A stretch of DNA of 64,000 nt from Qipengyuania polymorpha. GTDB lineage: Bacteria; Pseudomonadota; Alphaproteobacteria; Sphingomonadales; Sphingomonadaceae. The stretch lies in the NCBI RefSeq assembly GCF_019711435.1, contig NZ_JAIGNK010000002.1, forward strand, positions 434,001 to 498,000. Reading direction: 5' to 3'. The notes below the pieces were generated by a model. The model made no database searches. It was not told the DNA's origin and saw nothing but the letters and a program-made list of their open reading frames with translations. A program made the translations under genes and the position numbers. Shown here piece by piece: positions 56,039-64,000 of the stretch (position 1 is its first letter; each line of letters opens with the position of its first letter).

Positions 56039-57842
56039 GCCGCTGAACGATACCATCCACCGCGTGACCGAGCGCGTGATCGCCAATTCGCGAGACAGCC
56101 GCAGCGCCTATCTGGGCCTGATGGACCGCGAGGGCGACCGCGCTGTCAATCGCGGCACGATGAGCTGCTCGAACCTCGCCCATGCCTATGCCGGTGCGGA
56201 GGAAGACCAGCAGGCCATCATGGCCGCGCGCGGGCCGAACCTCGGCATCGTGACGGCCTATAACGACATGCTGTCGGCTCACCAGCCGTACTATCGTTAT
56301 CCCGAACGGATGAAGATCTGGGCACGCGAAGTCGGCGCTACCGTGCAAGTCGCAGGCGGCACGCCCGCCATGTGCGACGGCGTGACGCAGGGCGAGGACG
56401 GGATGGAACTCTCTCTCTTCAGCCGCGACACGATTGCGCTCTCGACCGTAGTGGCGCTGAGCCACGCCATGTATGACGGCGTGGCGCTGCTCGGCATTTG
56501 CGACAAGATCGTTCCGGGCCTGCTGATGGGCGCGCTGCGTTTCGGGCATTTGCCTGCCATCTTCGTACCCTCCGGCCCGATGGGCACCGGCATTTCCAAC
56601 AAGGAAAAGCAAAAGACCCGCCAGCTTTATGCCGAGGGCAAGGTCGGGCGCGAGGAATTGCTTGCGAGCGAGATGGGCAGCTACCATTCCCCCGGCACCT
56701 GCACCTTCTACGGGACGGCCAATTCCAACCAGATGATGATGGAGATGATGGGCCTCCACGTTCCGGGCGCTGCTTTCGTCCAACCGGGCGCGAAACTACG
56801 GCAGGAACTGAGCCGCAAGGCAACCCATCGGCTTGCGGGAATGAGCAAGGATGGCGACTTCCGCCCGCTGGGCAAGGTCGTCGACGAGAAGGCCATCATC
56901 AACGCCGCCATTGGCCTGCTCGCCACGGGCGGCTCGACCAACCACGCCATCCATATCCCGGCCATGGCGCGCGCGGCGGGTATCAGGTTCGACTGGACCG
57001 ACCTCGCCGAACTCTCCAGCGCTGTGCCGCTGGTGGCGCGCGTCTATCCCAACGGCTCTGGCGACGTGAACCATTTCCACGATGCGGGCGGCATGGGTTA
57101 TGTCATTGGCACGCTGCTCGACGAGGGGCTCGCGCATGGCGACATCCTCACCGTCTGGGACGGCGGCTTTGAAGCCTACGCCCAAGAACCCGGCATGGAC
57201 GGCGACGCGCTGACCTGGCGTGAACCGGGCCCCAGCGGCGATACCGAAATGCTCCGCCCCGCCTCCGAACCGTTCCAGAGCGACGGTGGAATGCGTCTCG
57301 TTCAGGGCAACCTGGGCCGTGCCTGCTTCAAGTCCTCCGCCGTCGAGCGCGAGCGTTGGACCATCGAGGCGCCTTGCCGGATTTTCGAAGACCAGCCGAG
57401 CGTCAACGAGGCCTTCAAGAAGGGCGAACTCGACCGCGATGTCGTCGTGGTCGTCCGCTATCAGGGCCCGCGCGCAAACGGCATGCCTGAACTGCACAAG
57501 CTGACGCCCGCGCTCGGCGTTCTGCAGGACCGCGGCTACCGCGTGGCCCTCGTGACCGATGGCCGCATGTCGGGCGCGAGCGGTAAGGTCCCGGCGGCCA
57601 TCCATTGCACGCCCGAAGCGCTCGGCGGCGGCCCGCTTTCCAAGCTTCGCGATGGCGACATCGTGAAGGTCTGCGCCGAGACCGGCACGCTCTCGACCAC
57701 CGCCGACTTGGGCGCGCGCGAGGCATCGCCCGAGCCGCAGGCGGACAGCGGCATGGGCCGCGAACTTTTCGCCATGTTCCGCAGCAATGCCGACGGCGCC
57801 GAACAGGGCGCCTCGTCCATGCTGGCGATGGCAGGACTATGA
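56031..57842 (+). CDS. edd: phosphogluconate dehydratase
   Basis: The protein has 603 residues, an iron-sulfur dehydratase of the IlvD/Edd family that converts 6-phosphogluconate to KDPG. Motifs include [35 protein letters not shown] with a cluster cysteine, and [17 protein letters not shown] at the C-terminus. It overlaps zwf by 8 bases. Confidence 0.97.
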   Translation: MTKPLNDTIHRVTERVIANSRDSRSAYLGLMDREGDRAVNRGTMSCSNLAHAYAGAEEDQQAIMAARGPNLGIVTAYNDMLSAHQPYYRYPERMKIWAREVGATVQVAGGTPAMCDGVTQGEDGMELSLFSRDTIALSTVVALSHAMYDGVALLGICDKIVPGLLMGALRFGHLPAIFVPSGPMGTGISNKEKQKTRQLYAEGKVGREELLASEMGSYHSPGTCTFYGTANSNQMMMEMMGLHVPGAAFVQPGAKLRQELSRKATHRLAGMSKDGDFRPLGKVVDEKAIINAAIGLLATGGSTNHAIHIPAMARAAGIRFDWTDLAELSSAVPLVARVYPNGSGDVNHFHDAGGMGYVIGTLLDEGLAHGDILTVWDGGFEAYAQEPGMDGDALTWREPGPSGDTEMLRPASEPFQSDGGMRLVQGNLGRACFKSSAVERERWTIEAPCRIFEDQPSVNEAFKKGELDRDVVVVVRYQGPRANGMPELHKLTPALGVLQDRGYRVALVTDGRMSGASGKVPAAIHCTPEALGGGPLSKLRDGDIVKVCAETGTLSTTADLGAREASPEPQADSGMGRELFAMFRSNADGAEQGASSMLAMAGL

Positions 57843-57879
57843 TTGACATCGAGGCTCAAGAGGGCCCGAGGGGAGGACA

Positions 57880-58851
57880 ATGGAACTCGTAAGCGTCGAT
57901 ATCGGCGGCACCCACGCAAGGTTTTCAATCGCGACCGTCCATGATGACGGCAGCATCACGCTGGATGAACCCGAAACCATCCACACGCAGGACCACGCCA
58001 GTTTCCAGACGGCATGGGAAGATTACCGCGCGCGCAAGGGAGGCACCCTCCCCTCGCGCATTTCGATGGCGATTGCCGGCCCCGTGGGCGGCGATGTCAT
58101 CCGCTTCACCAACAACCCGTGGATCATCCGCCCGGCGCTGGTGAAGGAAAAGCTGGGTGTCGACAGCTACTGCATCGTCAATGATTTCGAAGCCGTGGCG
58201 CATGCCGTGGCGCGCGTGGACAACGACCAGTTCCTTCACCTATCCGGCCCTGACATTCCGCTTGCGCCGACCGGCCGCCTGACCGTTCTCGGACCCGGCA
58301 CGGGCCTCGGCGTCGCCCATCTCTACCGCGAACCCGACGGCAGCTACCGTGTCTCGGCGACCGAGGGTGGCCATGTCGATTTCGCCCCGCTCGACCAGAT
58401 CGACGACGCACTGCTCGCGCGCCTGCGCAAGCGTCACAACCGCGTCTCGGTCGAGCGCGTCGTCTCGGGCCCGGCCATTGTCGATATCTACCAGACGCTG
58501 GCTGCGCTCGAGGGCAAGGCAGTGAAGGAGGAAGACGATATCGCCATCTGGACCCGCGGGCAGGACGGCAGCGACAGCCTTGCCGCCGCCGCGGTCGACC
58601 GTTTCTGCATGTCGCTCGGCAGCGCAGCGGGCGATTACGCTCTTTCGCAAGGCGGTTTCGGCGGCGTCGTGATTGCGGGCGGCCTCGGCTACCGCATCCG
58701 CAACACGCTGGTGCGCTCCGGCTTTGCCGAGCGCTTCAAGGCCAAGGGCCGCTTCCAGGAACTGATGGCGAGCATTCCCGTCAAACTCATCACCCATCCG
58801 CAGCCGGGCCTGTTCGGCGCGGCCGCCGCCTATGCGAGGGAACACCCGTGA
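57880..58851 (+). CDS. glk: glucokinase
   Basis: The protein has 323 residues. The ATP motif DIGGTHARF is at 7-15, followed by a GPGTGLG phosphate loop and a second Gly-rich motif (VIAGGLGYR) near 266. It phosphorylates glucose to feed zwf. The ATG at 57880 has a GGGGAGGA ribosome-binding site. eda begins at its stop (GTGA overlap). Confidence 0.96.
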   Translation: MELVSVDIGGTHARFSIATVHDDGSITLDEPETIHTQDHASFQTAWEDYRARKGGTLPSRISMAIAGPVGGDVIRFTNNPWIIRPALVKEKLGVDSYCIVNDFEAVAHAVARVDNDQFLHLSGPDIPLAPTGRLTVLGPGTGLGVAHLYREPDGSYRVSATEGGHVDFAPLDQIDDALLARLRKRHNRVSVERVVSGPAIVDIYQTLAALEGKAVKEEDDIAIWTRGQDGSDSLAAAAVDRFCMSLGSAAGDYALSQGGFGGVVIAGGLGYRIRNTLVRSGFAERFKAKGRFQELMASIPVKLITHPQPGLFGAAAAYAREHP

Positions 58852-59462
58852 CCGCTATCGCCGACATCATGCAGACCGCACCGGTCATTCCCGTCATCGT
58901 AGTGGACGAGGTGGAGCATGCCGTTCCCCTCGCCCGCGCTTTGGTCGCTGGCGGATTGCGCGTCCTCGAAGTCACGCTGCGCACGCCTGCGGCGCTCGAC
59001 GCCATCAAGGCGATGAAGCAGGTAGAGGGCGCGATTGTCGGCGCAGGCACAGTCACCAACCAGCAGGAACTCGCCGATGCAATTGGCGCCGGCAGCGAAT
59101 TCATCGTCTCGCCCGGCCTCACCGAAAGCCTCGGCAAGGCGGCCATTCGCGAAGGCATCCCCTTCCTCCCCGGTATCGCCAATGCGGGCGATATCATGCG
59201 CGGACTCGACTTGGGTCTCACGCATTTCAAGTTCTTCCCCGCCATGGCCGCAGGCGGCCTGCCCGCCCTGAAGGCGCTCGCCGCGCCCTTTGGCCAGTGC
59301 CGCTTCTGCCCGACCGGCGGAATTACGCTGGAGAACGCACCTGACTGGCTCGGTTTCGACCCGGTGCTGTGCGTCGGCGGAAGCTGGGTCGCACCACGCG
59401 GTGCGGTGGACGAGGCTGAGGTGGAAAAGGTCGCACGCGAGGCTGCTGCGCTCGGCGGCTAA
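58848..59462 (+). CDS. eda: 2-dehydro-3-deoxyphosphogluconate (KDPG) aldolase
   Basis: The protein has 204 residues. It splits KDPG to pyruvate and glyceraldehyde-3-phosphate, the last Entner-Doudoroff step. The catalytic Glu is in LRVLEVTLRTPAAL and the Schiff-base Lys in LTHFKFFPA. It starts with GTG at 58848, coupled to glk. Its TAA stop overlaps the tilS stop on the other strand. Confidence 0.97.
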   Translation: MTAIADIMQTAPVIPVIVVDEVEHAVPLARALVAGGLRVLEVTLRTPAALDAIKAMKQVEGAIVGAGTVTNQQELADAIGAGSEFIVSPGLTESLGKAAIREGIPFLPGIANAGDIMRGLDLGLTHFKFFPAMAAGGLPALKALAAPFGQCRFCPTGGITLENAPDWLGFDPVLCVGGSWVAPRGAVDEAEVEKVAREAAALGG

Positions 59463-60445
59463 CCCGTTCGGCGAGGGTTTTCCGGCGCAAAGGTCCAGAC
59501 CATCTCATCATCTTCATAGCGAGACGATGCGTGGATGCCACCGATGTTGAGCGGCGTCTCACCCGTAAGGCTTTCAGCCATGCGTGCAGCATCGGCGCGT
59601 GAAATCGTCCGCTCGAAATCCTCGAACACCATCACGATGATTTCCGCCCAGACCGAGGGACGGTAAACGCCGGAACGCGCGAGCGGGCGGTAGGTGATAC
59701 GCTGGCCGTCATCCTCGCTGGCCAAGGCGTAGTCTTCTGCCGCGAGCCCCAGGATGTCGTCTTCCATTTCGGCGAGCACTTTTGCGGAGCGCGCCACCCC
59801 CTCGCGGTCAATCCAGTCCGCCGAGACAAGCGCCTCGCGCATCCTGACGCGGTCGTAAACGATGTCCTTGTTCGAGGGGTCAAGCACGGCTTCAAAGCCG
59901 CTTTGCTCGACCACGCTTTCAAGCTCTTGCCTGTTCCAGCCAAGCAAGGGCCGCAGGAGGATGACCTCGCTATCGGGTACAAGGCCGGCTTCGCGGACCC
60001 CTGCCAAGCCTGACAAGCCGCTCCCGCGATTGAGCCGCATCAGCAGCGTCTCGACCTGGTCGTCACGGTGGTGCGCGGTGCACAGCGTGTCGACACTGCG
60101 GCGGTTGGCCCAGTCCGACAGCGCTCCATAACGCGCAAGCCGTGCCTGGTTTTGCAGGTTCCCTTCGCCGACTTCGACACGCAGAGTTTCGTGAACCACG
60201 CCAAGTTTCGCACAGATGCCTGCCGCATGCTCGGCTTCAGCGGCGCTCTCCGGTCGTAATCCGTGATCCACCGTGGCCGCCTCGACCCTGCCCGGCAAGG
60301 CGGCGCTCGCAAGGAGCAGCAAGGCAAGGCTGTCCGGACCACCCGACAGGGCGATACCAAGCTTTGCGTCCGGCTCGTCCACATCGAGCCACACATCGGA
60401 AAGGTCCGCCCGGAACCGCTCTACCAGTTCCGGGTCGAGCACCAT
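59459..60445 (-). CDS. tilS: tRNA(Ile)-lysidine synthetase
   Basis: The protein has 328 residues. The PP-loop SGGPDS is at 34-39, with the HHRDDQVET motif further on. It turns the C34 of tRNA-Ile(CAU) into lysidine. It is short compared with E. coli TilS (432 residues), lacking the C-terminal domains as in many alphaproteobacteria. It begins just after the cpoB stop on the same strand. Confidence 0.95.
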   Translation of the reverse strand: MVLDPELVERFRADLSDVWLDVDEPDAKLGIALSGGPDSLALLLLASAALPGRVEAATVDHGLRPESAAEAEHAAGICAKLGVVHETLRVEVGEGNLQNQARLARYGALSDWANRRSVDTLCTAHHRDDQVETLLMRLNRGSGLSGLAGVREAGLVPDSEVILLRPLLGWNRQELESVVEQSGFEAVLDPSNKDIVYDRVRMREALVSADWIDREGVARSAKVLAEMEDDILGLAAEDYALASEDDGQRITYRPLARSGVYRPSVWAEIIVMVFEDFERTISRADAARMAESLTGETPLNIGGIHASSRYEDDEMVWTFAPENPRRTG

Positions 60446-60446
60446 C

Positions 60447-61325
60447 TTAGCCGCAGCTCACCTTGCTGCGAGCGGTCGCATACTGGCCCGAGAGGCGGCC
60501 TGTTGCGAGTGCGGGGTAGGTCTCGCCGAATTCGGACAGCGCGATACAGGCGCGGTTGGTGTCCTTCAACGCAATCATCGACTCCGCGAGGAACAGCAGG
60601 CTGTCACCGGCGCGCGCGCCGTTCTTGTCGGCCTGGTAGTTGCGCAGGAACCACGGAGCGGCCTCGGTCGGCTTGCCATCGTCGAGATAAGCGCGGCCCA
60701 GCAAATTGCGGCCGAAGCTGGTGCGCGAGTGGTTGGGGTATTTTTCCACAAACAGCGTCAGCTGCTGCTGCGCCTCCGGGTAAAAGCCCGCTTCCCACAG
60801 CCGGAAGCCATAGGAATATTCGTCATCGCCCGCATCGTCGGTCTGCGGCTTGGTGATGGCCTGCACCGCAGCGACGCGCGCCGGGTCGGGCTGCGAGACC
60901 GGCTCCGGCTGGGCGGCAGGAGTCTTCACGACCGGCTCGGGCGGCGGGGCGTTCGCACCTTCCAGCGCCTCGACCCGCTCTTCGAGCAGCCGCATGGCGT
61001 TGGTGCCGACCTCATATTGCGCGGTGAGGCGCTGCAGCTGGCTTTCCAGCGCATCGAGGCGCGCGAGGATATCGGTCACCGCCGTGGTCGAGGGCGCAGC
61101 CGAAGCAGCGGGTGTGGTGGTCCCCGTCGCAGGCGCGGTAATCTGCGGCTCGAAATAGCGACCGTCGCCGCCCGGAAAGACCTTGCGCTGGAGCGCACGG
61201 ACTTCGGCTTCGAGCTTGCGGATGCGGGCCTCGTCATCATCCTGCGCGGCGGCGGGCATGGAGGTGGCGAGAAGAGCCGTGGCAATGGTGCCAAGGCCTA
61301 GGGCGCGTGCACTGCGTGCGAACAT
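60447..61325 (-). CDS. cpoB: cell division coordinator CpoB-like (YbgF) protein
   Basis: The protein has 292 residues. A signal peptide (about 1-28, ending MPAAAQ) is followed by a coiled coil (about 32-50 and 80-115), a Pro/Ala linker, and C-terminal TPR repeats with the family's GLRLWEAGFYPEAQQQL-like region. In known bacteria CpoB links the Tol-Pal system to septal peptidoglycan synthesis. The ATG at 61325 gives the signal peptide; an ATG at 61346 is in frame too. It lies just upstream of tilS. Confidence 0.9.
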   Translation of the reverse strand: MFARSARALGLGTIATALLATSMPAAAQDDDEARIRKLEAEVRALQRKVFPGGDGRYFEPQITAPATGTTTPAASAAPSTTAVTDILARLDALESQLQRLTAQYEVGTNAMRLLEERVEALEGANAPPPEPVVKTPAAQPEPVSQPDPARVAAVQAITKPQTDDAGDDEYSYGFRLWEAGFYPEAQQQLTLFVEKYPNHSRTSFGRNLLGRAYLDDGKPTEAAPWFLRNYQADKNGARAGDSLLFLAESMIALKDTNRACIALSEFGETYPALATGRLSGQYATARSKVSCG

Positions 61326-61435
61326 CGTAATTTCGTGCTCCCTCATGGAGAATTCGTATCGGTGGAATCTGCCCTAGCCCTGCGAAGCTGTCGAGGGGAT
61401 GAAGGCGGATATCCGCTACCGGATGGTATCGAGAT

Positions 61436-62269
61436 TCAGGTCGCGGGCTGAGCGGCGGCGGGTGTCGCTTCCGCAGCCGGTGCCTCATCGCGCGCCAGCA
61501 GCGCCTCGGCGGTGACCGGGACATCGCGGATCACCGTGTCTTCCTCGGTCAGCTTGGGCACTTCGCGTCCGCCGATGGTAATGGCTAGCGCATAGGGCCT
61601 GCCGGTCCAGATCTGCGGACCATCCGCATCCTCGGGGATGGTGAAGCTGTCGCCCGTGTTCATTTGCGCTTCGTAGAGCCGCGTGCCGTTGGCATCGTAG
61701 AATTTGACCCAGGTGCCATCCATCTCGCTGGTGAAGACAACGGGGCCGCCGGTCGGCTGCGGAGCGGGCGTAGCCGCCTGCTGCGGTGTCTCGTTCTCGG
61801 CAACCTGCTCTTCGGGGTCCTGCAGGGGCGCAGGACCGATGCCGGGCGCAAAATAGCTCGAATAAAAGGCATAGACGCCACCGAGCAGCAGGATAGCCGC
61901 GAGGACGGCGAACCATGCGAGGCCGCGCCCCGGTACTCGCGCCGGGTCGCCGGGTTCGAACTTGGCCGGGCGTTCGACCGCTTCGGGGTCGCCTTCGGCC
62001 AGTTCGGCACGGACCTGGTCGAGAATTTCGTTCTCGTCGAGGCCGACCGTGCGGGCATAGGTGCGCGTGAACCCGATGGCATAGGTGCGCGACGGGAGCG
62101 CAGACCAGTTGCTTGCCTCGATTTTATGCAGGTGGTCCTTGTTGATGCGCGTTTCAGCAGCAATCTGCTCGAGTTCGAGCCCCTTCGCCTCGCGCGCCTC
62201 GCGCAAACGGTCGCCCGCGCGCTGGGCAGGCGCGGTGTTCTCTTCGACGGTGTCGATTTCTTCTTCCAT
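61436..62269 (-). CDS. RodZ-like helix-turn-helix membrane protein
   Basis: The protein has 277 residues. An N-terminal HTH of the RodZ type (about 17-90, LREAREAKGLELEQIAAET ... YAIGFTRTYA) is followed by a single TM helix (about 116-137), a Pro/Gln linker, and a periplasmic DUF4115-like beta domain (SEMDGTWVKFYDANGTRLYEAQM). RodZ anchors MreB to the membrane. It lies between cpoB and ptsP on the same strand. The assignment to rodZ by function is inferred. Confidence 0.88.
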   Translation of the reverse strand: MEEEIDTVEENTAPAQRAGDRLREAREAKGLELEQIAAETRINKDHLHKIEASNWSALPSRTYAIGFTRTYARTVGLDENEILDQVRAELAEGDPEAVERPAKFEPGDPARVPGRGLAWFAVLAAILLLGGVYAFYSSYFAPGIGPAPLQDPEEQVAENETPQQAATPAPQPTGGPVVFTSEMDGTWVKFYDANGTRLYEAQMNTGDSFTIPEDADGPQIWTGRPYALAITIGGREVPKLTEEDTVIRDVPVTAEALLARDEAPAAEATPAAAQPAT

Positions 62270-62412
62270 GCGTATCCCGAATTCCTGAGACCCCGCGGGT
62301 GTTCCCGCTTCCCGTGCGATGCGTAGAGAGGGCGCGGGCGCCGCAATGTCAACTCTCGCACCCCCGCCTCATGTGCCGCAAACCGACGAAATGCGCGGCG
62401 CGAGCGACGAAA

Positions 62413-64000
62413 TCAGTCGAGGTCGATGCCGTTGGTCTCCGCCCAATGGGCGAGCGCGGCGCGCATGTCGGGCGGCGGGCTCATCATCCACTGCTGCATC
62501 TGCTTGGTGAGATCCGGCAGGTAGACCTTGCGCACCAGCTCCTTGATGGGGCCAACGGCGGCAGGTGTGATGGAAAAGCGCGTGTAGCCCAGCCCCATCA
62601 GCGCCAGCGCTTCGAGCCTGCGTCCACCCATCTCGCCGCACACGCCGATGCGGACCTGGCTGCCGACCATGTTCTTCGCGATGCGCGCGAGGAAGCGCAG
62701 GATGGCGGGGCTGAGCCAGTCGTAGCGTTCCGCCAGCTTGGGATTGGCGCGGTCGGCCGCGAAGAGGAACTGGGTGAGGTCGTTCGTGCCGATGGAAATG
62801 AACGACAGTTTCGGCAGCAATATATCGAGCACTTCGGCAAGCGATGGCACTTCGAGCATGCAGCCGTATTCGATGCTTTCCGGCATCAGCTTGCGCCGGT
62901 CGCGCAGGAAATCCGCCTGTTCTTCGAAAATGGCCTTGGCGGCATCGAATTCCCACGGCTCTGAGACCATGGGGAACATGACCGAGAGCTGGCGACCGGC
63001 GGCGGCTTCCAGCAATGCCCTCGCCTGCGCTTTCAGCAAGCCTTCGCGTTCGAGCGAGAGCCGCAAAGCGCGCCAGCCCATGGCCGGGTTCTCGTCTTTC
63101 TCGGCGGTATGGTTGTCGAGATAAGGCACGGCCTTGTCGCCCCCGATATCGACCGTGCGGAAGATAACCGGCTTGCCATCAGCAGCGTCCAGCACGTCGC
63201 GATAAAGCCGCATCTGCCGATCGCGCGCGGGCAGCGTCGAGGAGACGAGGAACTGGAACTCGGTGCGGAACAGCCCGATGCCGTCCGCACCGGTCAGTTG
63301 CAGCGCGCTGACATCGTCGCGCAACCCGGCGTTCATCATCACCGTGATGCGCGTACCGTCGCGGGTGAAGGGTTCGACATCGCGCAGTTCGGCATAGGCC
63401 GCAGCGCGTTCCTTGCTCTTGGCGAAACGGGCGTCGAATGCTTCGAGCAGTGGCCCCGAGGGGCGCAGCGTGACCGTGCCCTTGTCGGCATCGACCAGCA
63501 CTTCATCACCTTCGGAAACCTTGCTGCGCACGCGCGCCACGCGGCCGAGTACCGGAATGCCCATGGCCCGCGCCACGATGACGACATGCGCGGTGAGCGA
63601 GCCTTCCTCCAGCACCACGCCCTTCAGGCGTCTGCGGTCGTATTCGAGCAATTCGGCAGGCCCGAGGTTGCGCGCGAACAGGATGGAATCTCGCCTGAGA
63701 CCCTGCGTTGCGGCCGTGCCGAGCTGGCCCGAGACGATGCGCAGCAGCCGGTTCGACAAATCCTCAAGGTCGTGCATGCGGTCCGCCAGCAGCGGGTCGT
63801 CGATTTCGCGCATGCGCATGCGGGTGCGCTGCTGGACGCGCTCGATGGCCGCTTCTGCCGTCAGCCCGCTGTCGATCGCCTCGTTGATGCGGCGGCTCCA
63901 GCCCTCGTCATAGGCGAACATCTTGTAGGTCTCGAGAACCTCGACATGCTCGCCGCCCTTGCCGAATTCGGGCTCTCGGCCCATCGCGTCGATCTGGTCG
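62413..64000 (-). CDS. ptsP: phosphoenolpyruvate-protein phosphotransferase (PtsP/EI-type), 5' end outside window
   Basis: The frame stays open to base 64000, so the N-terminus is missing; 528 residues are visible. Visible parts are the EI N-terminal helical domain, the swivelling domain with the phospho-His in SLTAHVVIVARAMGIPVLG, and the PEP-binding C-terminal barrel (GADGIGLFRTEFQF, then MFPMVSEPWE and IGVCGEMGGR with a Cys near the end). EI-Ntr (PtsP) starts the nitrogen-type PTS phosphorelay; the GAF domain that would confirm this is not in the window. Confidence 0.93.
   Translation of the reverse strand, partial: DQIDAMGREPEFGKGGEHVEVLETYKMFAYDEGWSRRINEAIDSGLTAEAAIERVQQRTRMRMREIDDPLLADRMHDLEDLSNRLLRIVSGQLGTAATQGLRRDSILFARNLGPAELLEYDRRRLKGVVLEEGSLTAHVVIVARAMGIPVLGRVARVRSKVSEGDEVLVDADKGTVTLRPSGPLLEAFDARFAKSKERAAAYAELRDVEPFTRDGTRITVMMNAGLRDDVSALQLTGADGIGLFRTEFQFLVSSTLPARDRQMRLYRDVLDAADGKPVIFRTVDIGGDKAVPYLDNHTAEKDENPAMGWRALRLSLEREGLLKAQARALLEAAAGRQLSVMFPMVSEPWEFDAAKAIFEEQADFLRDRRKLMPESIEYGCMLEVPSLAEVLDILLPKLSFISIGTNDLTQFLFAADRANPKLAERYDWLSPAILRFLARIAKNMVGSQVRIGVCGEMGGRRLEALALMGLGYTRFSITPAAVGPIKELVRKVYLPDLTKQMQQWMMSPPPDMRAALAHWAETNGIDLD

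Overview
This is a chromosomal segment from an alphaproteobacterium, most likely of the order Sphingomonadales (Erythrobacter/Qipengyuania/Altererythrobacter type). That placement is inferred from gene content and high GC, with no rRNA or database check. Supporting markers are a complete Entner-Doudoroff operon (zwf-edd-glk-eda), two TonB-dependent receptors, HisZ next to SerA/SerC, a pseudo-dihydroorotase next to PyrB, and an alphaproteobacterial-style ptsP/rodZ/cpoB/tilS cluster. I see no rRNA, CRISPR array, prophage or insertion sequence; this is core chromosome with small accessory patches.

Layout. 1-1.4 kb: end of an RskA-type anti-sigma factor and a secreted fasciclin protein. 1.5-3.7 kb: clpX and clpP. 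3.7-6.5 kb: a compact three-gene operon with a StlD/DarB-like ketosynthase, a haem-oxygenase-fold putative metallo-oxidase and an unknown protein, the best candidate here for an undescribed pathway. 6.6-12.1 kb: chemoreceptor, TonB-dependent receptor, Na+/H+ antiporter. 12.2-17.3 kb: trigger factor with a histone-like Lys/Ala tail, tRNA-Leu, two tiny acidic/Pro-rich proteins, a DUF3297 protein, Der GTPase, a DUF2721 protein. 17.3-19.5 kb: bacterioferritin, its ferredoxin with two Fur-like boxes, and a DUF418 protein. 19.7-22.6 kb: ParA-like ATPase, a putative ribbon-helix-helix protein and a TPR/SPOR lipoprotein. 22.7-25 kb: pyrB and a catalytically dead pyrC. 25-37.5 kb: sppA, tRNA-Val, purA, an aldo-keto reductase/trhO/GST group, hisZ-serA-serC with a structured leader, a glycosyltransferase, a membrane protein and a PadR regulator. 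37.6-41.9 kb: rarA, a DUF429-like protein, glutaminase, tRNA-Thr, a small Gly-rich protein and a TetR regulator. 42-49.5 kb: a TonB-dependent receptor divergent from tetR, a sulfotransferase, serS-surE-K+ channel and a small membrane protein. 49.5-54.5 kb: rimO, a CHASE2-EAL protein, a 17-residue micro-ORF with its own terminator, and a transglutaminase-like protease. 54.6-59.5 kb: the Entner-Doudoroff operon. 59.5-64 kb: tilS, cpoB, rodZ-like and ptsP (cut by the window edge), all on the minus strand.

The genes are packed tightly. Same-strand neighbours often overlap by 4 or 8 bases (pyrB/pyrC, ketosynthase/oxidase, serS/surE, glk/eda, zwf/edd, trhO/GST, der/DUF2721). Four convergent pairs share a four-base overlap of their stop codons. 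Only one gap exceeds 300 bases (8288-8659).
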